Below are positions 20,393 through 28,842 of a stretch of DNA of 64,000 nt, piece after piece. The translations under genes were made by a program, and so were the position numbers. Source of the stretch: Bacillota bacterium (GTDB taxonomy: Bacteria; Bacillota; Sulfobacillia; RBS10-35; JAJYVN01); NCBI GenBank assembly GCA_021797775.1, contig JAJZZC010000006.1:1-64000 (forward strand). The letters run 5' to 3'. The notes below the pieces were generated by a model, which was not told the origin of the DNA, made no database searches, and saw nothing but the letters and a program-made list of their open reading frames with translations. How positions within the stretch are numbered: the first letter of the stretch is position 1; every line of letters begins with the position of its first letter.

Positions 20393-20931
20393 CGGCCACC
20401 GCTCCTCGGATCGACCTGGGGCCGAGTCTTCGCTTCGCTCACGAGCGCACGCGGCTGAGGCGTCGGGGCGCCTCCACCGTGCCGCAGAGGAGGGGAGAAC
20501 GCCCCTCCCTTCCGCGACCCAGACCATCCTCACGACGGGGGGCCACATACCGTCTCGGGCGTGTGGATGCTCTGGCGCCACTGTCCCTGCACGCCCCGCG
20601 GGGTCCGCACCCCGCACCTGCCGACCGCCTGACGCCTCTACCCGCCGTTTGGTCACGGCCGAACGCCGCGCGTGGGCAGCGCCGCCGCGCGTCCCCGCGG
20701 GGTCTCTGGCCGCCGGGGAGGGCCGTGCCCCCGTAGGCGGGCTGGCTGGCGCGGCCCTCTCCCAGCGCGTGCACACCTCGCCGGTGACAAGCGGTTGCTC
20801 CCTGGCCCCTTGAACCGACTGCAGGGTCTGTCGCGGCACTGGCCGCCAACCGCGGCCCGCCACGACGCGCCGCTGCCGCACCCTGCACCACGGGGTGACC
20901 CGCCCGCCCGGACGGCGGCCGGCCGCCCCGC

Positions 20932-21663
20932 TTACACCCCGCGCCTGTTGCCCCAGAGCAGCACGTGCAACTGGGGCAGCACCCGCACGTCCTGCATGCC
21001 ACCGTCGGACAGCGCGCGGTCGGCCAGCCAGCGCAGGCGCTCCAGGAGCGTGGACGCGTCATCACCGCCCACACGGTTGCCGACCTGCAGGCAAAGGGGC
21101 ACCGTGGGATGGCGGCGGTGTACCTCCTGCGCGTACGCGTAGTCGTCGGCGTCGAAGACAACCACCTTCAACTCAGGGAAGCGTGCGGCGGCGAGGGTGG
21201 CGGCGAGGGCCGCCCAGTCGGGCGGCATCCCCGCACTGGGACCCTTGGGTGACACCGTGATGCTGTCGACGGTCGAGAGCCAGGCCGGCGCCCGGCTGCC
21301 CTGCGTCTCGACGTGCACCCAGAAGCCGCCGGCGTGGAGCAGGGCCACCAGTGGGCCGCAGTCGTGCAGCACAGGATTGCCACCGGTGAGCGTGACGGCG
21401 CGGCAGGAGGCGTCGAGGCCCTGAAGCCGCGCCCGGATGGCGGCCGGGGCCAGCCGCTCCACGGGAGCCATCTCGCCCGGGCGCCAAGCGTACCCCGTGT
21501 CGCACCAGGAGCAGGACCAATCGCACCCCGCGAGTCGCACAAACAGCACCTTGCGGCCGATGGTCCGACCTTCGCCTTGCAGGGTCGGGCCGAAGACCTC
21601 GACCACGGGCAGCGCGCCGGGTGTGCGGTCCTCCACGGGCCCGCCAGGATCACTGGCCGTCAT
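20932..21663 (-). CDS. queE: 7-carboxy-7-deazaguanine synthase (radical SAM)
   Basis: VFGPTLQGEGRTIGRKVLFVRLAGCDWSCSWCDTGYAW (CxxxCxxC), LTGGNPVLH, SPKGP. Confidence 0.94.
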   Translation of the reverse strand: MTASDPGGPVEDRTPGALPVVEVFGPTLQGEGRTIGRKVLFVRLAGCDWSCSWCDTGYAWRPGEMAPVERLAPAAIRARLQGLDASCRAVTLTGGNPVLHDCGPLVALLHAGGFWVHVETQGSRAPAWLSTVDSITVSPKGPSAGMPPDWAALAATLAAARFPELKVVVFDADDYAYAQEVHRRHPTVPLCLQVGNRVGGDDASTLLERLRWLADRALSDGGMQDVRVLPQLHVLLWGNRRGV

Positions 21664-21882
21664 GTCGCCCCCGCCCCTCCGGGAATCCCGCCCCCGGGCG
21701 ATCATCCGGGCGACCCCCAAACACCCCGCGTGGAAGCCCCGGCTTCAGCCCTGGGGAGGAAGTGCGCTGCCACTCCTCCACCCCTCGCGCCACCGCGAAG
21801 CATCCCGGAGTGGGTCCAGCATCTGCAGTACCGGCTAACCTCGGGCGCCTGGCCCGGTCCGTCAGCGACATCCCCCGAGGGC

Positions 21883-22302
21883 TCAGAGGGATTCCTCCCT
21901 CCAGCCGCCGGCGCCAGCCGCGGGATCCGCTGACGGCGTATAGACAATCTCGTTGCGGGGACTCTCGCGCACGGTGATCTCCGCCAGGCGCGGGTGGTGG
22001 GGCAGCGCGTCGAGCACGCGCTGGATCCGCCCGGCCAGCACCACCGCCACCCGTTCGGTGGTAGGGCGGTGCCCGTCCGCGGTGATCTCCGGGTCGTCGT
22101 CGAGGTTGGTGTGGTCCAGCCCCTTGAAGATGTCTTTCACCACGGCGAAGTCCACGACCATGTCCTCGTGCAGCCGCGCGGCCGTGACCACGGCCTCAAA
22201 CGACCAGTTGTGCCCGTGCAGGCGCGCGCATGGGCCCGGATAGCCGGCCAGCGAGTGGGCGGCGGGGATGTTGTCCACTCGGATCCGCGCCAGGAAGGGC
22301 AT
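21883..22302 (-). CDS. queD: 6-carboxy-5,6,7,8-tetrahydropterin synthase (QueD/PTPS)
   Basis: DNIPAAHSLAGYPGPCARLHGHNWSFEAVV, MVVDFAVVKDIFKGLDHTNLDD, PTTERVAVVLAG. Confidence 0.93.
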   Translation of the reverse strand: MPFLARIRVDNIPAAHSLAGYPGPCARLHGHNWSFEAVVTAARLHEDMVVDFAVVKDIFKGLDHTNLDDDPEITADGHRPTTERVAVVLAGRIQRVLDALPHHPRLAEITVRESPRNEIVYTPSADPAAGAGGWREESL

Positions 22303-22306
22303 GGGG

Positions 22307-23152
22307 CTATCCTTCCCCCCCGAGGCGCCGGGCGACGGCGATTTCGCCGGCGTAGTCCGGGTAGTCGTCCACCGGCGTCTCCAGGATGGTGGGCAACCCC
22401 CGCAGGAAGGGATGCGCGCGGACCGCCCGCAGCCCCTCCTCGCCGATCTCCCCCTGGCCCAGGCGCGCGTGCCGGTCCCGGTGCGAGCCCAGGGGAAAGC
22501 GGCTGTCGTTGAGATGCAGCACCTGGATGCGCCCGCGCCCCACCGCGTCGCCGAAGGCGGCGAGCATACGGTCGATGCCCTCGTGCGTGCGGATGTCCCA
22601 GCCGGCGGCGAACAGGTGGCATGTGTCCAGACATACGCCGAGCCGCGGCGGTTCGCCCGCCTCCCGGATGATGCGCGCCAACTGCCCCGGCTCCGCGCCG
22701 AGTTCCCCGGTCTGCCCCGCCATACCCTCCAGGCAGAGGAGGGTTTCGCCGTTGCCGGCGGCCTCGAGCGCGCGCTTGACGCCCTCGCCGACGCGTGCCA
22801 GGCCCGCCTCGGCGTCGACGGCGTGCCCCGGGTGCAGGACGATGGCGTGGGCCCCGAAGGCAGCGCAACGCTGCAGGTCCTCGCCGACGACACGCACGCC
22901 GAACTCCCAGATGTCACGTTCCGACCCCAGGTTGATGGTATAAGGGAGGTGACCCACCGGCGCGGCCAAGCCCAACTCCTGCCGCAGGGCGCGCCACTCG
23001 GCGATCTCCTCGGCGCTGATCACGCGCCGGGCCCCGCCTCGCGGGTTGCGCGTATGGAAACCGAAGGTGTCCGCGCCGATGGACGCCGCGAGCCGCGCCG
23101 CCGCGGGCAGACCCTTGCTCATGGTGAGATGGGCACCGAGGGGCAAGTCCAC
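22307..23152 (-). CDS. nfo: Endonuclease IV (AP endonuclease)
   Basis: LGAHLTMSKGLPAAA, TFGFHTRNPRG, GHLPYTINLGS, CLEGMAGQTGELG, LGVCLDTCHLFAAGWDI, LHLNDSRFPLGSHRDRHARLGQGEIG; start approximate. Confidence 0.92.
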   Translation of the reverse strand: MDLPLGAHLTMSKGLPAAARLAASIGADTFGFHTRNPRGGARRVISAEEIAEWRALRQELGLAAPVGHLPYTINLGSERDIWEFGVRVVGEDLQRCAAFGAHAIVLHPGHAVDAEAGLARVGEGVKRALEAAGNGETLLCLEGMAGQTGELGAEPGQLARIIREAGEPPRLGVCLDTCHLFAAGWDIRTHEGIDRMLAAFGDAVGRGRIQVLHLNDSRFPLGSHRDRHARLGQGEIGEEGLRAVRAHPFLRGLPTILETPVDDYPDYAGEIAVARRLGGEG

Positions 23153-23285
23153 ACCTCCCGAGGGCCGATCCGGTGGCCGCGGCCCGGTGGGCGCTAGGGG
23201 TAGCGCCCGCCCCGGACGCCAGCGTTCCCCCCAACCCTGCGGGGCGGGCGCGCCGCGCCGCTCTGCGGACCGCTGCCGGATCAGG

Positions 23286-23294
23286 TGATACAAT
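23286..23294 (+). promoter_or_regulatory. Extended -10 element (TGaTACAAT)
   Basis: TGATACAAT ~45 bp upstream of the ATG at 23338. Confidence 0.4.
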
Positions 23295-23337
23295 AGCACG
23301 ACTTGTTCTCGGCCGCCCGCCCCCGCGGGACGCCGGC

Positions 23338-23955
23338 ATGGCTGGAGGGACTCTGGTGGCGGATCGCCGGACCTTGCTGGAGGCCGTGATCCGGATGGGC
23401 AAGCACATGCCGCAGAATCCGGACATGGCCTTCTTTCTCGGGTTTCTCGCCGGCAACCTCGACCGGCTGCATTTCGTGCGCTCTCTGGAGGGGGCCCCCG
23501 TGGCCATCCACCTGTCGGCGGGTCGCCGGCACATCTGGCCCGGGCCGATGTTCGACGCCAAGGTGCGCCAGGTTCCGGTCCCCATGCCTGGGATGCTCGT
23601 CTCGGCCTTGGTGGAGAACGATGACCCGATCTGTGTCCATGTCGCGCTCGACGATCCGCTGGAGGCTGCCTTCTTTGAGCCGCTCACGGTGGACTCGTAC
23701 GATGACGTGCGGCCCGGGCGGCAGGACAGCCTGCGCGAGCGGGTGAACGACTTGCACCACCGCATTGACCAGGCCCTGGACATCTACCGCGAGTGCCGGC
23801 ACCTGCTGGAGGCCAACGAGGGGGAGGATGAGAAGCGCCTGCGCTTCTTTCTTGGCTTGGCGCAGGACGAGATCGAAGGCCTTAGCCAACAACTCAAGCA
23901 CCTGAACGTCCGGCTCCGGGAGCGGGACACGCGGGAGTCGCGGCCCGAGGGCTGA
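23338..23955 (+). CDS. Conserved hypothetical protein (weak YpiB/UPF0302-like flavour in the N-terminal half)
   Basis: Good start context and codon usage; 'FFLGFLAGNLDRLHFVRSLEGAPVAIHLS' only loosely resembles YpiB-type proteins. Confidence 0.55.
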   Translation: MAGGTLVADRRTLLEAVIRMGKHMPQNPDMAFFLGFLAGNLDRLHFVRSLEGAPVAIHLSAGRRHIWPGPMFDAKVRQVPVPMPGMLVSALVENDDPICVHVALDDPLEAAFFEPLTVDSYDDVRPGRQDSLRERVNDLHHRIDQALDIYRECRHLLEANEGEDEKRLRFFLGLAQDEIEGLSQQLKHLNVRLRERDTRESRPEG

Positions 23956-24140
23956 GACGGTCCCTCCGCCACCTACCGTGTGTGGGCCTCGGTGGGGCAG
24001 GTCCCCCGGGGCAGACCGGGTGAAGACACCCGTCGGGTGGACGTGGCCGGGGCGCGCGGGGCGGCTACCGATCCGCCGCCTCGCCGCGGCCCGCAGGCGC
24101 CCCCTCAGGGACACGGGTCGCCGGGCTTTCCCGCCGGATG

Positions 24141-24181
24141 GCGCTGAGGCCGCGCCCCGTGCCTGGGCGCGGCCTCAGCGC
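24141..24181 (-). terminator. Perfect 17-bp hairpin overlapping the stop codon of the DUF441 gene
   Basis: GCGCTGAGGCCGCGCCC-cgtgcct-GGGCGCGGCCTCAGCGC; stop complement at 24175-24177 lies in one arm. Confidence 0.6.
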
Positions 24182-24624
24182 TGGCCGAGGGCCTGCAGGA
24201 GCAGGGCGGTGACGCCCGCGGCGATCAGGGGGCCCGTCGGCACGCCGCCGAGGAAGATCGTGCCCAGCACGGAGCCCACGATCAACCCCACCAGGGCGGC
24301 GGGGTAGCTCTGCAGGAAGTTCACACCCCCCCTGCCCAGATAGGCGGCCGCCGCGGCGATCGCCAGGCCCACCAGCCCCGACGGGCGGAGGAGTTCCCTG
24401 GCGAAGGCGCGCAGCGAGAGGCGGTCGCCGGCTACCGGCGCCAGGAGACTGATCACCAACAGGAAGATGCCCAGGGCCGTACCCCGCTCGTCGAGCCAGC
24501 GGATGGCCGTATGCAGGCCGAAGAGCCGCAGCAGGGCCAGGCTCACGGCCGCCGCCGCGATGAGCCCGTTGCGGCCGACCAGGCCCAGCCCGGCGCAGAT
24601 GCCGAGGATGATCAGGGCGTCCAG
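24175..24624 (-). CDS. DUF441 family membrane protein (YtwI-like)
   Basis: 'GIFLLVISLLAPVAGDRLSL...GLAIAAAAAYLGRGGVNFLQSYPAALVGLIVGSVLGTIFLGGVPTGPLIAAGVTALLLQ'; in-frame sequence LDALIILGICAGLGLVGRNGLIAAAAV extends upstream to a CTG at 24624. Confidence 0.82.
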   Translation of the reverse strand: MDALIILGICAGLGLVGRNGLIAAAAVSLALLRLFGLHTAIRWLDERGTALGIFLLVISLLAPVAGDRLSLRAFARELLRPSGLVGLAIAAAAAYLGRGGVNFLQSYPAALVGLIVGSVLGTIFLGGVPTGPLIAAGVTALLLQALGQR

Positions 24625-24858
24625 CGGCCTCCACCCCCCGATCCCCAGCGCTTCCTATGACGCCGCCGGCGCGTCTAACCCGGCCCGACCAGGCGATTCG
24701 CGACCGGGCGCGCCAGGGTGGGCCGACGGGCCGGATCCCGCGTCGCCGCCGCTGCGCGCCGCGCATACCCTGCACGCGCGCCGGGCGGCCCGGCTGGCCG
24801 CGCGGGCGGGGGGGCGTGCAGGGTGAAGGGAGCGTCCGCGGACCCGAGGGCCCCGGGG

Positions 24859-25683
24859 GTGTGGGGGAGGGTATGCCCGTTCCCCGTGCTGGGCCGGACG
24901 GCGCCGCCGCGGGCGCGCGGCGTGACCATGGTGATCGATAAGGGCCTGGGGCTGGCGGCCACCGCAGACCTGCTGGAGGTGGCCGGACCCTACGTGGACC
25001 TCTTGAAACTGGCTTTCGGCACCAGCGCGCTTTACAACGAGAACGCGCTGCGCCGCAAGCTGGAGTTGACGCGGGTCGCGGGCGTCGCGTGCTACCCGGG
25101 GGGCACCGCGCTGGAGGTGGCCGTGGTCCAGGGCAAGGGCCGCGAGTTCATCGATCGCGCCGCCGACCTCGGCTTTCCGATACTGGAGGTATCGGACGGC
25201 ACCATCCAGATGTCGATGCACACGCGCGGGATGCTCATCGACTACGCCCGGGCTCGCGGATTGCGCGTCGTCAGCGAGGTGGGCAAGAAGCACCCGGCGG
25301 ACCGTGTGCCGCGCAGCAACATCCGCGAGCAGATTCGCTGGGACCTGGATCGCGGCGCCTGGAAGGTCATCGTCGAGGGGCGGGAGTCCGGCAAGGGCGT
25401 GGTGATCTACCGCGAGGACGGCTCCATCGACGAGGATGAGATGGAGGGCATCGCCGGGGCGGTGGCCGACGTCAACCAGCTCATCTGGGAGGCGCCCCTC
25501 AAGAACCAGCAACAGGACCTGATCCTGCGCTTCGGCACCAACGTCAACTTGGGCAACGTCCACCCCGAGGAGGCCCTGTCTGTGGAGGCCCTGCGTGTCG
25601 GGCTGCGCGGCGACACCCTGCGCGCGGCCATCCTCTCCAACGCCATCCCGGGTGGCAACCGCGCGGACGAGGCTGGCGCGTGA
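24859..25683 (+). CDS. Phosphosulfolactate synthase (ComA/YitD)
   Basis: GVTMVIDKGLGLAATADLLEVAGPYVDLLKLAFGTSALY, EVSDGTIQMS, VVSEVGKKHP, IVEGRESGKGVVIY, FGTNVNLGNV; start approximate. Confidence 0.92.
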   Translation: MWGRVCPFPVLGRTAPPRARGVTMVIDKGLGLAATADLLEVAGPYVDLLKLAFGTSALYNENALRRKLELTRVAGVACYPGGTALEVAVVQGKGREFIDRAADLGFPILEVSDGTIQMSMHTRGMLIDYARARGLRVVSEVGKKHPADRVPRSNIREQIRWDLDRGAWKVIVEGRESGKGVVIYREDGSIDEDEMEGIAGAVADVNQLIWEAPLKNQQQDLILRFGTNVNLGNVHPEEALSVEALRVGLRGDTLRAAILSNAIPGGNRADEAGA

Positions 25684-26096
25684 GGGGGGCGGCCCTGGGG
25701 CCGCCCGTGCCAAGCGGTTCCAAGCGAGCGATCCAGGTTGCGGGGGGGCCCGCTCCACAGGGGACGGGGGTCGCGAGCGTCCGTCAGCGGGCGCGGGCAG
25801 CCCATGGCTCCTGGTGGCGGCGGCCGGCGGGCGCAAGGGGCTTTGGCGGCGGCCCGTCATGGGCCCGCGCGGGGTCTGCGGGCATGCGCGCCCCGAGCAA
25901 CGCTGGGGGTGTTCCTCCCGCTGCGAGGGCCCGTCGGTCGGCATGGGGGGGCGCGCGATGCCGCCACGGTGCCCACGCCGCACGGGTGCAGCCGGCGCCC
26001 GCCGGCCCGTCTCTGGGGCGGGCACCCCGATCGCCAGCCCAACCGCCCGTGGCTGGGCCGGATCGTGCGGTGAGGGCGACGACGCCGAGGATTCAC

Positions 26097-26225
26097 CCTG
26101 AATCCCGCAGTGTCAGGCGGACGCCGCTGGCGCAGAAGGACCCCGCGACGCGAGCGGGTGAGGTCGTGGCGAGGGGCCGGCCCCCGGGCACCAAGGCGAC
26201 CGGCCGCCCCTTTGCGAAAGTCAGG
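26097..26225 (+). mobile_element. MITE-like element copy A (5-bp direct repeat TTCAC on both sides)
   Basis: CCTGAATCCCGCAG...TTTGCGAAAGTCAGG; left TTCAC 26092-26096, right TTCAC 26226-26230. Confidence 0.88.
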
Positions 26226-26286
26226 TTCACCGCCACCTCCGTCCGGGCGGCGGCCCGAAACGTGCGGTAGAATCGCGTGAGCTTGG

Positions 26287-27759
26287 ATGGGGCGGCTCAG
26301 GAGGCGGCAAGGGCTGACAACTGCACCGGTCTTTGTGCCCGACGAGGAGGCCGCACGCCTCATCGACACCTTGCTCGCCGCTACCGACCCACAGGTGGCC
26401 GACGGGGTCTGGCCCGGCTGGTCGGCGGCGGACCAGGCCGCCGCGGTGCTCCTGCCCGACGGCCGCGGCGCCTGCCTGCTGCGCATGGCGTGGCCGGGCA
26501 GACCCGTGGTCGCGCGGGACGGCGGTCTGCTTGCCGGCCTGGTCTACTCCCCACTCCAAGAGGTGCGCCCGTTGGCGGACCTTTGGGGTATGCGGCCACC
26601 CCTGGAACTAGGGACGGGCCATGTGGGGTCGGAAGCGTCGGCGCTCGGGGGCCGGGCCGTCGTGGCGTTGCGGCCGCATCAGCCCTCGGCCGCTGATCTG
26701 GCCGACGCCTTTCACCGGGTGGCCTTCCGCCTGTGGTGGGCGCAGCGCCCAGGCGGGGAGGAGCCGGTGGAGCCCGAACCATCCCCGGAGGACCCGGTCC
26801 TCGCCGCCTTCGCCGCCGTGGAAGGGCGCCTGCTCCTGGAGGCCATGCGGGCCTTCGCCCGCGCGTCGGCCAGTGAGCCGCCGACGTTCCCGGAGGTGCG
26901 GCGGCTCGCCACGGCGCTGGCCCTGGTGCGCCGGGAGCGCCGCGCGCCGATGGCCGATGCGGCGGTGGCGGCCGAGCGCACGGCGGAGGAGGCGTTCGGG
27001 CTGGCGGCTTACGTGGGCCGGCGCTGCGCCCACCGGCTCGGGGCACCGTTGCTGGACGACGCGACGGGTGACGGACTCGACGCGCTGATGCGGCTGACCC
27101 CAGAGACGCGGTTCGCGCTGTCCGGCCGGGGCCTCGCCCACCTGCTGGACAAGCTGGACGCGGCGGGCGGCGAGGCCGGCCCGCTCGCGGACTGGCGGGA
27201 GGAACTGGCCGGGGGATCCTCCCTGGACGCGGCGCTGGAGCGGCGCGTCTCCTTCGACGGCGGTGCGCGCGACGATGCGGCCGTCGCGACCGCGCTGCGC
27301 CGCCACGGCTATGAGCGCCTCGTGCGGGAGGAGCGCGCGCGCGCCGAGGAGACGCAGCGCGCGCGGCTGGCGCTGGTCGACGACATCCTGCGTGGCCCGG
27401 GGACCCTCGTGGTGTGCGAGGTCGCCGCGCTGGGCGCCCCGAGGGTAGAGAGCCCGCGCCGCCCTGAGGCCGTAAACGCCGGCGTCTCGCTCTACCGCGA
27501 CGGCGGCAGCTTCCACTACCCGTCAGGCGCGTCGATCGTGGTCCGGGGGACGGCCTTGGTGCACGACCGTCACAGTGGCCTCCTGCAACTCCGGGTCCGG
27601 GCCCGCCTCGCCTTCCGCGCGGACGGCGAGGGCGTCGCCCCCCAGGCGTTGGCCTTTGCGGACGGCCTGTCCCTAGCGGTGGCGGGGCTCCGCATCCGTG
27701 CGGGCTGCGGCGAGATCCGCCCGATCGACGGCGGCTACCTCTTGCGCATCGCGCGCTGA
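26287..27759 (+). CDS. Conserved hypothetical protein, 490 aa
   Basis: Long ORF with consistent codon bias; TAGAAT -10-like hexamer at 26268; no recognised domain. Confidence 0.65.
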   Translation: MGRLRRRQGLTTAPVFVPDEEAARLIDTLLAATDPQVADGVWPGWSAADQAAAVLLPDGRGACLLRMAWPGRPVVARDGGLLAGLVYSPLQEVRPLADLWGMRPPLELGTGHVGSEASALGGRAVVALRPHQPSAADLADAFHRVAFRLWWAQRPGGEEPVEPEPSPEDPVLAAFAAVEGRLLLEAMRAFARASASEPPTFPEVRRLATALALVRRERRAPMADAAVAAERTAEEAFGLAAYVGRRCAHRLGAPLLDDATGDGLDALMRLTPETRFALSGRGLAHLLDKLDAAGGEAGPLADWREELAGGSSLDAALERRVSFDGGARDDAAVATALRRHGYERLVREERARAEETQRARLALVDDILRGPGTLVVCEVAALGAPRVESPRRPEAVNAGVSLYRDGGSFHYPSGASIVVRGTALVHDRHSGLLQLRVRARLAFRADGEGVAPQALAFADGLSLAVAGLRIRAGCGEIRPIDGGYLLRIAR

Positions 27760-28199
27760 GGAGCCGGGAGCGATCGAGGTGGGACTGGTTGAGAGAGCGC
27801 CACCCGAGGTAACCGCTCAGGCCCCCTGGGGGGAAGGGGCCGGAGCCGCGGGAGCGGCGGGTGCTCCCGGGCAGGGGCAGTGTCGTCCCGCGTGAGAGCG
27901 GGAATGGGTGAATGAGGTGCAGCGGGAGGAGGTGGGCGCCGACGCGGGGCCGCCAGCGCGCTGGCTAGGGTGACGCACCGAGAGGGACCAGAAGATGGCC
28001 GTGGGCGCGGGGCTTCGCTGGCTCTCGCTGGCCTTGGCGGGTGCCAGAGGCCGCGGAGCGGTCGACGAGTCGCGACAGGGGATTGTTGAGCGTGCTCCGG
28101 ACGGACGGCGGCAGGATCGCGGCCAGGACGGGGACGGTGTCGGCGACCGCAGCTGGGGCGGAGGGCAGATCGGGGCAGACGGACGGCAGCGATGGCAGG

Positions 28200-28640
28200 G
28201 TCAGGGCAGGCACGTCGCGATCGGCGAATGGTCTGAGCAGTTGTCGCCGGCGATGCGGCGCCGGCTGCACTGTCGGCGGCAGCCGGAAACGGGGGAATAC
28301 CAGTCGCCCAGCGAGGCGACGATCCGGCGCACGCTGCAGAGCATGGACGCGGAGGCCCTCGATCACGTGGTCAACGAATGGACGGCGAGTCGACACAGGG
28401 TGGAACCCGGGGCCGGCTGCGCGGGGCGCGGCGTGCGGACGGGCACCAGGTGCATGTCTTCGCGGCCATCCCGCACGGGCAGGGCGTGGTCTTGGCGCAA
28501 CGGCAGGTTCCGAACAAGACCAACGAGATTCCGGAGTTCCAGCCCCTGCTCCGGCCGCTGGACTTGGAGGGGAGGGTGGCACCGCGCGGGCCAGAGGCGA
28601 GCCACCGCGCCGCGGGTGGCGCAAGGCTCAGGCTCCTGCG
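28200..28640 (+). pseudogene. ISAs1-family (DDE_Tnp_ISAs1) transposase remnant, frameshifted
   Basis: '[57 protein letters not shown]' in one frame, then '[46 protein letters not shown]' in another. Confidence 0.8.
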
Positions 28641-28805
28641 ACCAGGCTGCCTGAAGGGCCCGGGCACGTGGCGGTCGTACCCGGCAGGGCATCGCCCACA
28701 CCACCGGTCGCGCTGGAGATCGCCCTGTTCCCCTGAGCGCTGAAAGGCGCGTGGGGGGCCAGCGCGGCGCGGGTCGCCTCGGGGTCGTTGGACGCACACG
28801 GGGTG

Positions 28806-28842
28806 GAGGTAGGCGGGGGAGCCTTCGGCCCCCGCCTACCTC
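28806..28842 (-). terminator. Perfect 14-bp hairpin overlapping the murE-like stop codon
   Basis: GAGGTAGGCGGGGG-agccttcgg-CCCCCGCCTACCTC; stop complement 'cta' at 28836-28838 within an arm; no T-tract. Confidence 0.6.
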
